Source: Clostridiaceae bacterium (lineage in GTDB: Bacteria > Bacillota > Clostridia > Lachnospirales > Lachnospiraceae). From it: DNA of 37,362 bases. The position numbers were made by a program, and so were the translations under genes. The stretch spans positions 1-37,362 of the forward strand of contig CAJTGF010000055.1 in NCBI GenBank assembly GCA_910575585.1, written 5' to 3'. Of this stretch, positions 16,651 through 25,100 are shown one piece after another (position 1 is the first letter of the stretch; every line of letters begins with the position of its first letter). The notes beneath the pieces were generated by a model. The model ran no database searches, had not been told where the DNA came from, and saw only the letters and a program-made list of their open reading frames with translations.

Positions 16651-16947
16651 ATGGCTGATTTTATTCCAACTCCGACAATCGGGGAAATCCTTCAGGAAGA
16701 ATTTTTAGAACCCATGAATCTTTCTGCTTATAAACTGGCACAGGAGATCCATGTCCCTGTGTCCAGAATACAGGATATCCTGCACAACCGTAGAAAGATT
16801 ACTGCTGATACATCTCTGAGACTCGCAAAATTTTTTGGAGTGTCTGATAAATATTTCCTAGATCTACAGAATGATATTGAAATTCGGAATCTGAAAGTCA
16901 GCATGGCAAAAGATATTGCTGACATACGGGTTTACCAGGCCGTATAA
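16651..16947 (+). CDS. higA: HigA-type antitoxin (XRE family)
   Basis: The 98-aa protein is the cognate antitoxin. It begins MADFIPTPTIGEILQEEFLEPMNLS, the usual HigA opening, followed by a helix-turn-helix (SAYKLAQEIHVPVSRIQDIL, then NRRKITADTSLRLAKFFGVS). The ATG at 16651 is preferred to the earlier ATG at 16609 because GAAGGGAGG lies upstream at good distance and family members start here. It is expected to bind HigB and, as a complex, the inverted repeat over the promoter at 16272-16311. Confidence 0.88.
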   Translation: MADFIPTPTIGEILQEEFLEPMNLSAYKLAQEIHVPVSRIQDILHNRRKITADTSLRLAKFFGVSDKYFLDLQNDIEIRNLKVSMAKDIADIRVYQAV

Positions 16948-16960
16948 AAAATTGACGAAC

Positions 16961-16995
16961 AATCCTTCTGAGAATATCCCCTTTTCAGAAGGATT
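16961..16995. terminator. Hairpin between convergent higA and 17011 genes
   Basis: AATCCTTCTGA (16961-16971) and TCAGAAGGATT (16985-16995) form a perfect 11-bp stem with a 13-base loop. It lies between two genes transcribed toward each other, so it could serve both. The T-run is weak on both sides. Confidence 0.6.
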
Positions 16996-17010
16996 GCCGT
17001 TTATAAAATT

Positions 17011-17328
17011 TCACTGTTTTTCTTCCCCCTGCCTCTCCCTCACAGCCTTCTCATACCCCTGCTGCACATTCGTAATCATCTGCTCCACCGAAGCCGCCAG
17101 CTCCGGGTTGCTCTCCCTCTTCCACTCTATGGCCTTCTGCAGACAATCCCGGTAATGGATGGCATGTCTGGCATTCTGTACGGAACCGATCTCCTTTAGT
17201 ATCCGGTTTATCCGCGCTTCATAGCTTTTCCGAATTGTTTCCTCCATTGTCCGGTTCGCTTTTTCCAGAGCTTCCTTTTCCTTTTCCAGCTGCCGTATCC
17301 TCTGCTCCTTCCCCAGGCTCCTAAGCAT
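17011..17328 (-). CDS. Small coiled-coil protein, possibly N-terminally truncated
   Basis: The 105-aa product is an amphipathic, charged coiled coil (GKEQRIRQLEKEKEALEKAN and onward to about residue 50) followed by a helical tail ending in a charged EKAVRERQGEEKQ. No family was recognised. No ribosome site precedes the ATG, and the frame is open for only six more codons upstream (QVAKTR) before a stop, so the original start may have been lost at a junction near 17340. Relatives may be accessory proteins of conjugative elements. The function is unknown. Confidence 0.45.
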   Translation of the reverse strand: MLRSLGKEQRIRQLEKEKEALEKANRTMEETIRKSYEARINRILKEIGSVQNARHAIHYRDCLQKAIEWKRESNPELAASVEQMITNVQQGYEKAVRERQGEEKQ

Positions 17329-17354
17329 CCGAGTTTTAGCTACTTGTTAAAATA

Positions 17355-17633
17355 TCAGTCTCTGGTAACACCAAGATATTGAAGAAATAATTCATCATAC
17401 TCAATTATCTCGGTTTTCCAACGCTTTCTGCCAAATTTTGTGTCTGCTGTAGTTTCCTGCCTGGCATTAAACCAGTCAAGAATTTTGACTAGGGTCATTT
17501 GATTAAGCCAGTTTAGCAAAGCCTTTTCTGCTTTTAGGTTTTTAGATGTGTCATGCACCGGATCTTTTGTCTTAATTGCAAGTATCGACTTCATTTTCCG
17601 AATCCTGCCATAGAGGAATTGCTCATAGCCCAT
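17355..17633 (-). CDS. Hypothetical protein, 92 aa
   Basis: No family was recognised. The protein is basic, begins MGYEQFLYGRIRKMKSILAI and ends with FGRKRWKTEIIEYDELFLQY. The block KNLKAEKALLNWLNQMTLVKILDWFN is leucine-rich and helical. It reads as a conserved fragment, perhaps from an insertion-sequence-associated protein, but this is a guess. No ribosome site was seen upstream of the ATG at 17633, so it may be partial. Confidence 0.4.
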   Translation of the reverse strand: MGYEQFLYGRIRKMKSILAIKTKDPVHDTSKNLKAEKALLNWLNQMTLVKILDWFNARQETTADTKFGRKRWKTEIIEYDELFLQYLGVTRD

Positions 17634-18097
17634 GGCAACAAACTGGCAGAAAAGATGTCTCTCCAGGGCAGATGTCCCCTTTGAACGGGTTCGCGCTACA
17701 GCCTTGAGGGCTGGGAAGAGCCAAGATATACTTTTGTCTCATGCAGGAAATTCAGGTACTCCTGACAGGACTGCCAGTGAATTAACATATGTCTGCCCTA
17801 TTCTGGTTTGGTGAAAAGTGGATGGTTTTCCTTAACCAATTAGCCGCACGAACTGGCAGATTTGTCAATAGGTATTTGAGAATTTCTTGATGAAAATATA
17901 GAAAATATGTTAAAAATCCACTGAAAAGTCTGCAGAAAAAAATGGAGTATGCTTGATACGCAGTTTTTTCAAGAGATGTGAGGTTCCGAGAGCACTCTGG
18001 TTTAGAAATGAAATGGCTTAATGGGAAGTGTGTTATGACTGGCTTGATAGAAGCTGAGAAGATGTAGACGAAGGGCATTTGCTATGGTAGAATAAGG
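17634..18097. other. Gene-poor stretch with interleaved short repeats
   Basis: No convincing gene lies here; the longest frames are low-complexity. AACTGGCAGA occurs at 17641-17650 and 17851-17860, with the complement CTGCCAGT at 17771-17778. GGGCAGA (17666-17672) has its complement TCTGCCC at 17792-17798. The two complementary pairs interleave rather than nest. It may be eroded insertion-sequence DNA or a structured RNA. Confidence 0.3.
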
Positions 18098-18244
18098 ATG
18101 ACATTGTTTTCACAGGGCAATACAAACGATATTGATCATTTGATGAAAACCGACACCTATGTAGGGATGATTAGGCAGTGCAAGGGATTAGGTGATGAGA
18201 AATTGAGAATTTTATGGGGCAGACTATCTGGTCAATATGGATGA
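18098..18244 (+). CDS. Possible 48-aa gene fragment
   Basis: A short frame starts with MTLFSQGNTNDIDHLMKTD and continues with a Lys/Leu-rich stretch that looks coding in composition. The preceding AAGG is too close to the ATG to be a good ribosome site. It is probably a remnant of a larger gene; no family was recognised. Nothing else was recognised up to 18351. Confidence 0.2.
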   Translation: MTLFSQGNTNDIDHLMKTDTYVGMIRQCKGLGDEKLRILWGRLSGQYG

Positions 18245-18351
18245 GAGATGCTGTTCGTAGGACAATGTCCGCCACGTGTTTAAAACAGGGACGGGAAAGA
18301 AAATTTGGGAGACCATATATTTAGGATGACTGGTAAAAGGAGGGTGATGAA

Positions 18352-18999
18352 ATGCTGCATTATTTGCCGGGATGTGACGTAAGAAATAATCATCCCAAAG
18401 CGATAGAAAAATTGACGGAATACATGAAAAGACAGGGGGCATTTGTTGATAAGTGTTGCCGGACCAGCGAAAAACTGTTGGGGGGCGGAGATATGATTGT
18501 ACAGAATTGTACATTGTGTGAACTTTTATTGAAAGAAACCCACCCGGATAATCCATGTTTAAGTACATATGAATATGTTTTGAGGGATGGAACATTCCCA
18601 TGGGTATCCCACAGAAATGAAATGATTACGATTCAGGACTGTTTGAGGACAAAGGATAATCTTGCCATGCAGAAGGCTGTCAGAGAATGTCTTAGAAAAA
18701 TGGATTTTATTGTAGTTGAACTGGAAGAAAACTATGACAGAACCAGATTCGATGGTATGTGGATATATGGAAAGCCGATGCAGAATTGTATTGATACTGC
18801 ACCTGCAGTTATGAAATATATTATGGATAATTATACAGAAATCCTTCCAGAGGAGGAAAAAATACGTCGGATGAAAGAATGGGTAAAGCAGTACAGGACA
18901 GATAGGGTGATTGTTTACTGTAACGGCTGTGAAAAGGGGATTAAGGCTGGGGGAGGAAAGCCGGTACATATAGTAGAGTTGCTGGCGGAGGGGCTATAG
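18352..18999 (+). CDS. CCG-domain (HdrB-like) cysteine-rich iron-sulfur protein
   Basis: The 215-aa product resembles the cysteine-rich CCG domain found in HdrB, lactate-utilisation and glycerol-3-phosphate dehydrogenase subunits. It starts with LPGCD (C8), then C35-C36 in VDKCCR and C53-x-x-C56 in QNCTLC. A second set near the end contains the CNGCEKG motif and the closing VHIVELLAEGL typical of this domain. It would bind an iron-sulfur cluster and take part in thiol or electron-transfer chemistry in the cytosol. AAAGGAGGG lies eight bases before the ATG. It stands alone, without the usual redox partner genes, so the substrate cannot be inferred. Confidence 0.65.
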   Translation: MLHYLPGCDVRNNHPKAIEKLTEYMKRQGAFVDKCCRTSEKLLGGGDMIVQNCTLCELLLKETHPDNPCLSTYEYVLRDGTFPWVSHRNEMITIQDCLRTKDNLAMQKAVRECLRKMDFIVVELEENYDRTRFDGMWIYGKPMQNCIDTAPAVMKYIMDNYTEILPEEEKIRRMKEWVKQYRTDRVIVYCNGCEKGIKAGGGKPVHIVELLAEGL

Positions 19000-19532
19000 A
19001 TGATTCTCCAGAGAAGTATGTAAACATTTAGGGGCTGGGAAATATAAAAAAAGCAACGAAAAATAATCCCTTCCCCAATTGATAGCTTGGGCAGACTTGA
19101 AAAATGGAATGAATATAGTATTAAAAGTTTCCCAATCTGTCGGACTATATCTGCTATATAGACGCACCACATATCTTGATAAATCGCAGTATTATCGTAA
19201 AAAGCTTGAGAAATGGGGTTGAAGTATTCTGTTTCGATGGTTAGGAACTGCCGGATCTGGCGGCAATGTACGGCCTCTATAGTCGGTTTTTGGTCTCCAA
19301 TGACTGCGTCTATTTTGCCTGCGGCGTCAATAAAGACGCAGTTCATGGGGACTTTATTTATGCCAGGGATACGGTGATTCCGGAATATCTGGTTAAAAAA
19401 TGCGGGTATTTCAAACGGAAGGATGTCCACTGTGGCCTGCTGAACTTATAGTGCGTTGTCCTTTCCTTAAACGACCGTTCCCTCCCTTTTCCATGGACAG
19501 GTAACCGGCATGAGGCCGGCGGCCACCCCTTT
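19000..19532 (+). other. Intergenic stretch with possible gene remnant
   Basis: No complete gene was recognised. A 61-codon frame at 19266-19451 (MYGLYSRFLVSNDCVYFACG then VNKDAVHGDFIYARD) reads like a piece of a protein, but it has no ribosome site and an in-frame stop a few codons upstream. It may be the debris of a larger gene. Confidence 0.25.
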
Positions 19533-20261
19533 TTGCCACCATGGAGACCTACTGCTGCCTTTACCGGAAACACGACATGGAAGTCCCTGGCCGGCCTTAC
19601 ATCTATGGGCATCCCTTATAAAACAGAGGTCTATGATCAGAGGTATCTTAAAGATAAGCGGCAGGAAAGCCTGGAGCTGCAACGATTACTGGGACATGGG
19701 GAGAATCTGACAGAAACAAGAACCATTGCGCTACACAAATACGATATGGGAGCTCTTGCCTTCCTGCTTACGGAATATCTAAAATCACAGTTTTCAAAAG
19801 AAGAACATGAGATTGGGAAAAGACTGTATTATGGTCTGGAGCATACAAGGGATACCGAAAAGGCGGCCTATCTGTTTTTTATGGACCGTGCCTTTCTTGA
19901 GGATTTCCGTGAGTTTGCGGCCTGTAACCACATCCTGTGGGGATTTCCTGCAGACAGTATGGAGGGATTGGAAGAAGATAAAGGTTGCTTTTTGATTTCG
20001 GAGACCAGGGATATGCCTCTGATTCAAGATTTTTTGCACGAGAAGCTCTGCAAGGAATTTACTACCCATGCCATAACCACCACGGGCCGGCCAGGCTGTG
20101 AGGTCCGGACCTATGACCCCAATGGGATCTCCGCCTGGGTCATGGCTCCCGGTATTACGAAGATTGGAGAAAAGGGGCAGCAGGCTGTGTTCCGTAATCT
20201 GCCCTGGTGTGTTCCGCTGCAGGAGCTGAAAGAAAAGGGAATGTGGGTAGAAAACAGATAA
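19533..20261 (+). CDS. Hypothetical protein, up to 242 aa, 5' end uncertain
   Basis: No family was recognised. The C-terminal 200 residues look like a genuine soluble protein: an acidic helix bundle with DMGALAFLLTEYLKSQFSKE, a DRAFLEDFREFAACNHILWG block, and a final domain with CEVRTYDPNGISAWVM. The 5' end is unclear: the frame can begin at TTG 19533 or ATG 19605, neither with a ribosome site, and an alternative frame just upstream (starting METYCCLYRKHDMEV) also looks coding, which hints at a frameshift or junction near 19620. It converges on the truncated gene ending at 20409. The function is unknown; an element-specific protein is likely. Confidence 0.5.
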   Translation: MPPWRPTAAFTGNTTWKSLAGLTSMGIPYKTEVYDQRYLKDKRQESLELQRLLGHGENLTETRTIALHKYDMGALAFLLTEYLKSQFSKEEHEIGKRLYYGLEHTRDTEKAAYLFFMDRAFLEDFREFAACNHILWGFPADSMEGLEEDKGCFLISETRDMPLIQDFLHEKLCKEFTTHAITTTGRPGCEVRTYDPNGISAWVMAPGITKIGEKGQQAVFRNLPWCVPLQELKEKGMWVENR

Positions 20262-20408
20262 AAGACTCTTTAGCTCTCTGGTCGGGTCAGGTTCCTCTTT
20301 TCTCCACTTCCTGGGCAACCAGTTTCGAGAAGAATACAACCCTTTCATTTATTCTAATGGACGAAACTGAAAAGATAAACCCTGGATTCACATGATCTGA
20401 CTTTTCCA

Positions 20409-21146
20409 TCAGCCGCCATAGCAATGCGGCTGTATTAAATTTCCATCTTCTGAGGCATCGGCAGCAAACAAATATACATACTGGCATCCAATACGTTCTT
20501 GAATTCCATAAATAATTGGCGCTATATATTGCCAAAACATAACTTCCCCCATAGGATGATTTATGCCAAAGGATTTCCATCTTTCTTTCATTGAATCATT
20601 CGAACAGAAATGCATAATTTCAATTCCAGGATATGTATGCCCAACCCTAATGATTTGTTCGTTTTCTTCGTGCTCTTTATCATAGGTAAGCTGATCCAAA
20701 ATCATTTGAGCCTGTTGGGCATTAAGTTTAATACGTTTTTTTATTTGTTCCACTGGAATATCTTGTCCTGATCTAAAATTCTCAAGCAATTGAATTGCAA
20801 TTTCACGTTCCTGACCGCCTTTATTCAACCCCTGCACAATATGTAACCATTCTTGAGCTCTTTTTGCCCTTTGCTTAATAATATCTTCATTCAGTGGATC
20901 AAATAAAGCCCCGCATTTTAGAGAAAAAAATAAGGCAATCTCATTATCAGGATCTTTAATTAGATAATAGGCCGTTTTACCCTCAGTATCCTCATCCCAT
21001 GCCAAATGTTGGAGATATCTGACTAATGAACGGCCTTTTTCACTTTTGAAATTTTTTATTAGCTCCTTATTTTCCTGCTTATCTGATAGTCGTTCACAAG
21101 AAAAGCTCTCAATTATTTCCTTTTGTTTATCTGTGATTTTCCCCAT
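20409..21146 (-). CDS. Partner of Panacea antitoxin (GNAT-like), C-terminally truncated
   Basis: The 245-aa product follows the Panacea gene by 13 bp in the same direction. Residues about 165-240 (HTYPGIEIMHFC, MGEVMFWQYIAP, then GCQYVYLFAADASEDGNLI) resemble the acetyltransferase-like C-terminal part of proteins that accompany Panacea/SocA-type antitoxins. After GNLIQ the sequence changes abruptly to PHCYGG within a 7-bp stem-loop (CAGCCGC and GCGGCTG, 20409-20431). Relatives continue for some 50-60 residues, so the end is probably lost. N-terminal residues are helical and charged. It would be the toxin or target-binding partner, likely impaired here. No other gene lies in the 147-bp gap before the convergent gene. 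Confidence 0.55.
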   Translation of the reverse strand: MGKITDKQKEIIESFSCERLSDKQENKELIKNFKSEKGRSLVRYLQHLAWDEDTEGKTAYYLIKDPDNEIALFFSLKCGALFDPLNEDIIKQRAKRAQEWLHIVQGLNKGGQEREIAIQLLENFRSGQDIPVEQIKKRIKLNAQQAQMILDQLTYDKEHEENEQIIRVGHTYPGIEIMHFCSNDSMKERWKSFGINHPMGEVMFWQYIAPIIYGIQERIGCQYVYLFAADASEDGNLIQPHCYGG

Positions 21147-21159
21147 ATGCCTTTACACC

Positions 21160-21630
21160 TTATGCAAGCCCTAATTCATTTAGCATTTTCCTTCTGGATT
21201 TAATTCTTTCGGCATCAGCTACAATATCTTCAAGCTTCATTGGATTATCACTATTTTGTTCTTCTGGTATACCTATTCTGGAATTCTTCCAGGACATCTC
21301 TCCATGAGTCAGCCTGCTAAGGCTCCATGAATCCTTTGCAGCATATTCTTCCAAAACCTTTTCCAAAATCACAGAGCAATTTCCTATAAGCTTTTGGGGG
21401 GTAATCGTAGTAAAGGTTCCATCTTTATATGCACTTCGAATCTCCTTTAAAACCGGTCCATATTTCCAACCATAAAATGTTGCACTAAAAAGAGGAGCGC
21501 CAGTCTGGATGAGCGATTCTCTTTGCGCAAAATACATTAATTTGTGTAATTTCATTTCATCAATCTGTTGACCGTATTGTAAAAAATATTCTTGTGCAAT
21601 ATGGGCAGCAACATTCAATACTTTTTCCAT
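21160..21630 (-). CDS. Panacea-domain (SocA-like/DUF4065) antitoxin
   Basis: The 156-aa protein carries the Panacea domain: an opening helix (VLNVAAHIAQEYF), the MKLHKLMYFAQRESLIQTG block, FSATFYGWKYGPVLKEIRSAYK, and the LSRLTHGEMSWKNSR segment. Panacea proteins neutralise diverse partner toxins and often guard mobile elements. AGGAGG lies six bases before ATG 21630, so the longer frame to 21672 is not used. The downstream gene is its likely partner, but appears truncated, so this could be an orphaned antitoxin. Confidence 0.8.
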   Translation of the reverse strand: MEKVLNVAAHIAQEYFLQYGQQIDEMKLHKLMYFAQRESLIQTGAPLFSATFYGWKYGPVLKEIRSAYKDGTFTTITPQKLIGNCSVILEKVLEEYAAKDSWSLSRLTHGEMSWKNSRIGIPEEQNSDNPMKLEDIVADAERIKSRRKMLNELGLA

Positions 21631-21731
21631 AGTAATCCTCCTGTGCATTGTCCTCCATTTATAGTATACCACACATTTGCTGAAATGATAACTGATTTTT
21701 TAACTGCCTTTTTAACCGCCAGTATATTTTA

Positions 21732-22046
21732 TTACAATATTGTCTTTTCCTCCAGCACAGCCATATATTTCCCCGTCAACGCTTCAATCTCTTTCCGTTC
21801 CTCTTCCGTTGCGTCCTCAAGGTCATGTTCCGTATCCTGCAGAACATCCATGACGATTTCTTCTTTCAGGCATTGAAGCAATTCCTCCGGTGATTCAATG
21901 ATTTCCGGTGTATACGCAAAATCACACGTTTCCGGATTATAATGAAGGATCACGTAGCCAAACTTCGTATGGCAGACATCGATATACTCACTCTCTTTGA
22001 TATACTCTTGAAATGCCTCCAAAATATCCGCAAATGTCCAACTCAT
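21732..22046 (-). CDS. Small acidic hypothetical protein, 104 aa
   Basis: The product starts MSWTFADILEAFQEYIKESE and is strongly acidic, with a central YVILHYNPETCDFAYTPEII strand region and a C-terminal Glu-rich helix. No family was recognised. ATG 22046 is used because GGGGAG lies upstream; the frame to 22097 lacks a ribosome site. It follows the large surface-protein gene by 67 bp in the same direction and may be co-transcribed with it. Its charge and size would suit an immunity- or anti-restriction-like role, but nothing proves it. Confidence 0.6.
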   Translation of the reverse strand: MSWTFADILEAFQEYIKESEYIDVCHTKFGYVILHYNPETCDFAYTPEIIESPEELLQCLKEEIVMDVLQDTEHDLEDATEEERKEIEALTGKYMAVLEEKTIL

Positions 22047-22113
22047 AGTTTCTTCTCCCCTCTCTCTGTACCGAACATATGTTTTGTATTGTATCACAGA
22101 GAGAATGGAAGTG

Positions 22114-25100
22114 TCAATAGGCTTGTTCCACTACATACATCGGCCGGATTCCCACATCACATACCTGATTTCCATCCATTGCCTTCACACGCCTTGGTTC
22201 TATGACCCCTGTACGCAAATTTACCGTATACACCATATCCATTGTCTGATATTTTGGTGTCCGAAGCCAGTAGGAACCACAGTATCCATTGATCACTTCC
22301 GCCCCATTATTCATATCAGAGCCATGAAATTTCCACAAATACTCCTTCATGGCAAGGGCCTCCTCAACAGAAGGAATAAACAGATCCGTATACAGTACCT
22401 GCGGATTTCTCCTTGCAAACCGCGCAAGAGAACTGCTGTCCAGACTCTCATATCCGCCATGTTCTGTGGAACCGGCATACTCGTTTGCAATTCCCACATT
22501 CACCTTCACCAAATCTCCCGCACTGGCTCTGTTATCCGAAAGCCACTTATGTATATCGGAATACTTATAATTATTGCTGTCACCAAAGAACCAGGTAGAC
22601 TGAGTATTTCCCTCTTCCTCAAAGCTAAGTCCCTCATTGGAAGGAATCACGGTATCGCAAAGGAACAGCGCCAAGCTCTTGTCTGTGCCGGATTGATCCT
22701 TATAATTGGCATCCACACACCGGAACAAATACAGCTTTCCTCCTATCTCCCTGGCCTGCAGATCTTCCTCCTTCCAGATTCCGGTTCTCACTGCTTGGTT
22801 CTCCTCAGACCGCTTTAACAAAAGGACCGGATGAACCTCATACAAATCTGCTTCATCCTTTGAAATTGTCTTCCCGTCTGTTAAGACAATCTGTTCCATA
22901 TCCTCCCCCTTCGCCAGATAAGTTCCTTCCGGGAATGCATACCGGTTCTCGCCTGCAGCATGGTAGAGATCATACTCCTCCTTTGTCAGGATAGAAGCTG
23001 CGTCTCCATTGAGTGCCTGAAGGTTTCCGGCAATACTGAGCCCTTCCGCAAACCGGTCATCCAGAAAATATTTTAAAGAGGAAGAGGCATAATCTGCCGT
23101 ATCACCCGCTGCATAATCCCCATAAATCTCAGAACCAATCCCCTCTTCACAGATATAGAGCATATCTCCCGTACCCTCATAATCTGTATCTATGCAGACA
23201 AAATGGTACGTTAATGTTCCATGCCCCAATTCCCCGGAGTCCCAGGTAACGGTAATCTCATCCCCCAGATTCTGGGAAAGCCTGATCCCGCAGGCATCAC
23301 ACCTGGAATCCTGGTCTTCATCCTTATGTCCGGCTGCCGGATAAATGGTCTTAATCTCTTTCCCGCATTTGCCACACGCAAGCGTCCGGTGTGCTGCTGT
23401 GAGACAGTTTCCCTCCAACTCCTCCTCATACCTCCACTCATGGGTGCAGGTTTTCTGGTTCCATATACGCTGATAGCCCACAAGGGAAATCGTATAAGGG
23501 ATTCCGCCTAAGTCAAATGTATCAACCACTTCATTGGTATAACCGGAAAGATTATAGTCATATAATGTGCTGCTCACCTCTGCCGTCCCTGGATGATAAC
23601 CGCGGCCAATGAGATAAAATTCGTGATATACACTGTCTCCGGTATTGGCAGCCAGCTCATTTAGGATACGATTTACATCCTGGCTGCTTTCCACCACAAA
23701 CTGATCTTTTTCATTTTCATATGCTAAATGGTATTTGATATACACTTCATTGGTATGAAGGGCACTCATCAGAAAGGTCTTTGGCCCTGCCTCCTCCACT
23801 TCCCAGCGATTCCCCTCCTCATCACAGAAGAAACCAGGATAATAAATCTGAAAGTCACAGACAGAATTTCCCTTTTTAAACGCAAGCTGGCCTGTGTAGG
23901 GGTCAGTCAGATCGGTCCCTTCCGAATCTGTGATATGCACCTTATAGCTTCGTTTCTTATCTCCCAGAGAAGTACCGTTATCTGCTCTCTCATACCAGGC
24001 AGTTTCGACCTGCCCATTTTTATTCAGGGAAAAGGTTCCCAGATTCTCCGAAGGAATGACCCATCCGTCAAACTCTTCCGCCTCAACCACTATGGCGCTT
24101 CCCGCATTGGCTACACCAAATTTCAGCCCGATGTCATTCCAGGAATTCTTTTCCCGGTATGCCAGGAAATACTTGCAGGGAGAGGTGCCATAGAACGCAT
24201 CCTTCTTCTCCTGCGCCTTCTTCTTCCAGTGTTCCAGTTTCTTCTCAGAGGAATCCCCGGTTCTATATTGGATGATGATCTGGCGGTAGGCGGTTCCATG
24301 GGCTGTCTGACGGTAAGGCGGCGCCTCCACAGCCCGATAGGTAATGCCCTCTTTTTCAATGGTCTCCGGATAATCCATATAGAAATCATCCCCCTCCACG
24401 GTATAGCCGCTTACATTCGGCAGAAGCTGCTCTCCGCTGCTGTCAACAAACAGCGCCATCCATGAAAAGCCATCGTATTTCCCGGTATTTTTATTGGGTT
24501 CATGGCCTGGAAAATGAATCCGCTCCATGGTTACCTGAACCGATTGGTTTTCCTCTTCTGTGATAATATAAGCATTCTCATCCTCCGTAAAACCGTAGTC
24601 ATGAAAGGTATTCCGGTATGGGATCATGTCCCCCACCTGGCCGATTCCTGTGGCTACTCCTAAGACAGAACCGGTATCCTGAGCCACATACCGAATGGAA
24701 TACGTTCTCTGCCGGTCTGCCTCCGCCTGACTTCCCACCTGTTTATACTCAATTTGAAACAGATTCCTTTCCTGATCCCGGATCGTAAACATCCTGGGGC
24801 TGGAATCAACGGCCTCCCATTTACGCCCCACAGAGTCTGTGATTTTCCTGACAAAATACACCGGCAGCTTTTCTCCAACGGTCCATACCCCTGTAATATC
24901 CTCCAAAATAACCGTTTCCGGATCCCCATAGGCTCTGAACTGAATCGTGTAATCTGCCTGCTTTATGCTTTCCGGGGTTTTCTCTATTTTCTTATAGTAT
25001 AAACAGATCACGTTATCACTGTCATTGGGGGATACGCTCACCGTTTGGGGCGGCTCTCCTGTAATTTCATATCCCTCCAGACAGATACCGGAAATATCCA

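Noticed and set aside
17782..18078. Minus-strand frame of 98 aa
   Set aside because: It is Phe/Leu-rich low-complexity reading of AT-rich DNA with no start signal.
18915..19430. Minus-strand frame of 171 aa
   Set aside because: It overlaps the end of the CCG-domain gene, lacks a ribosome site and shows no domain.
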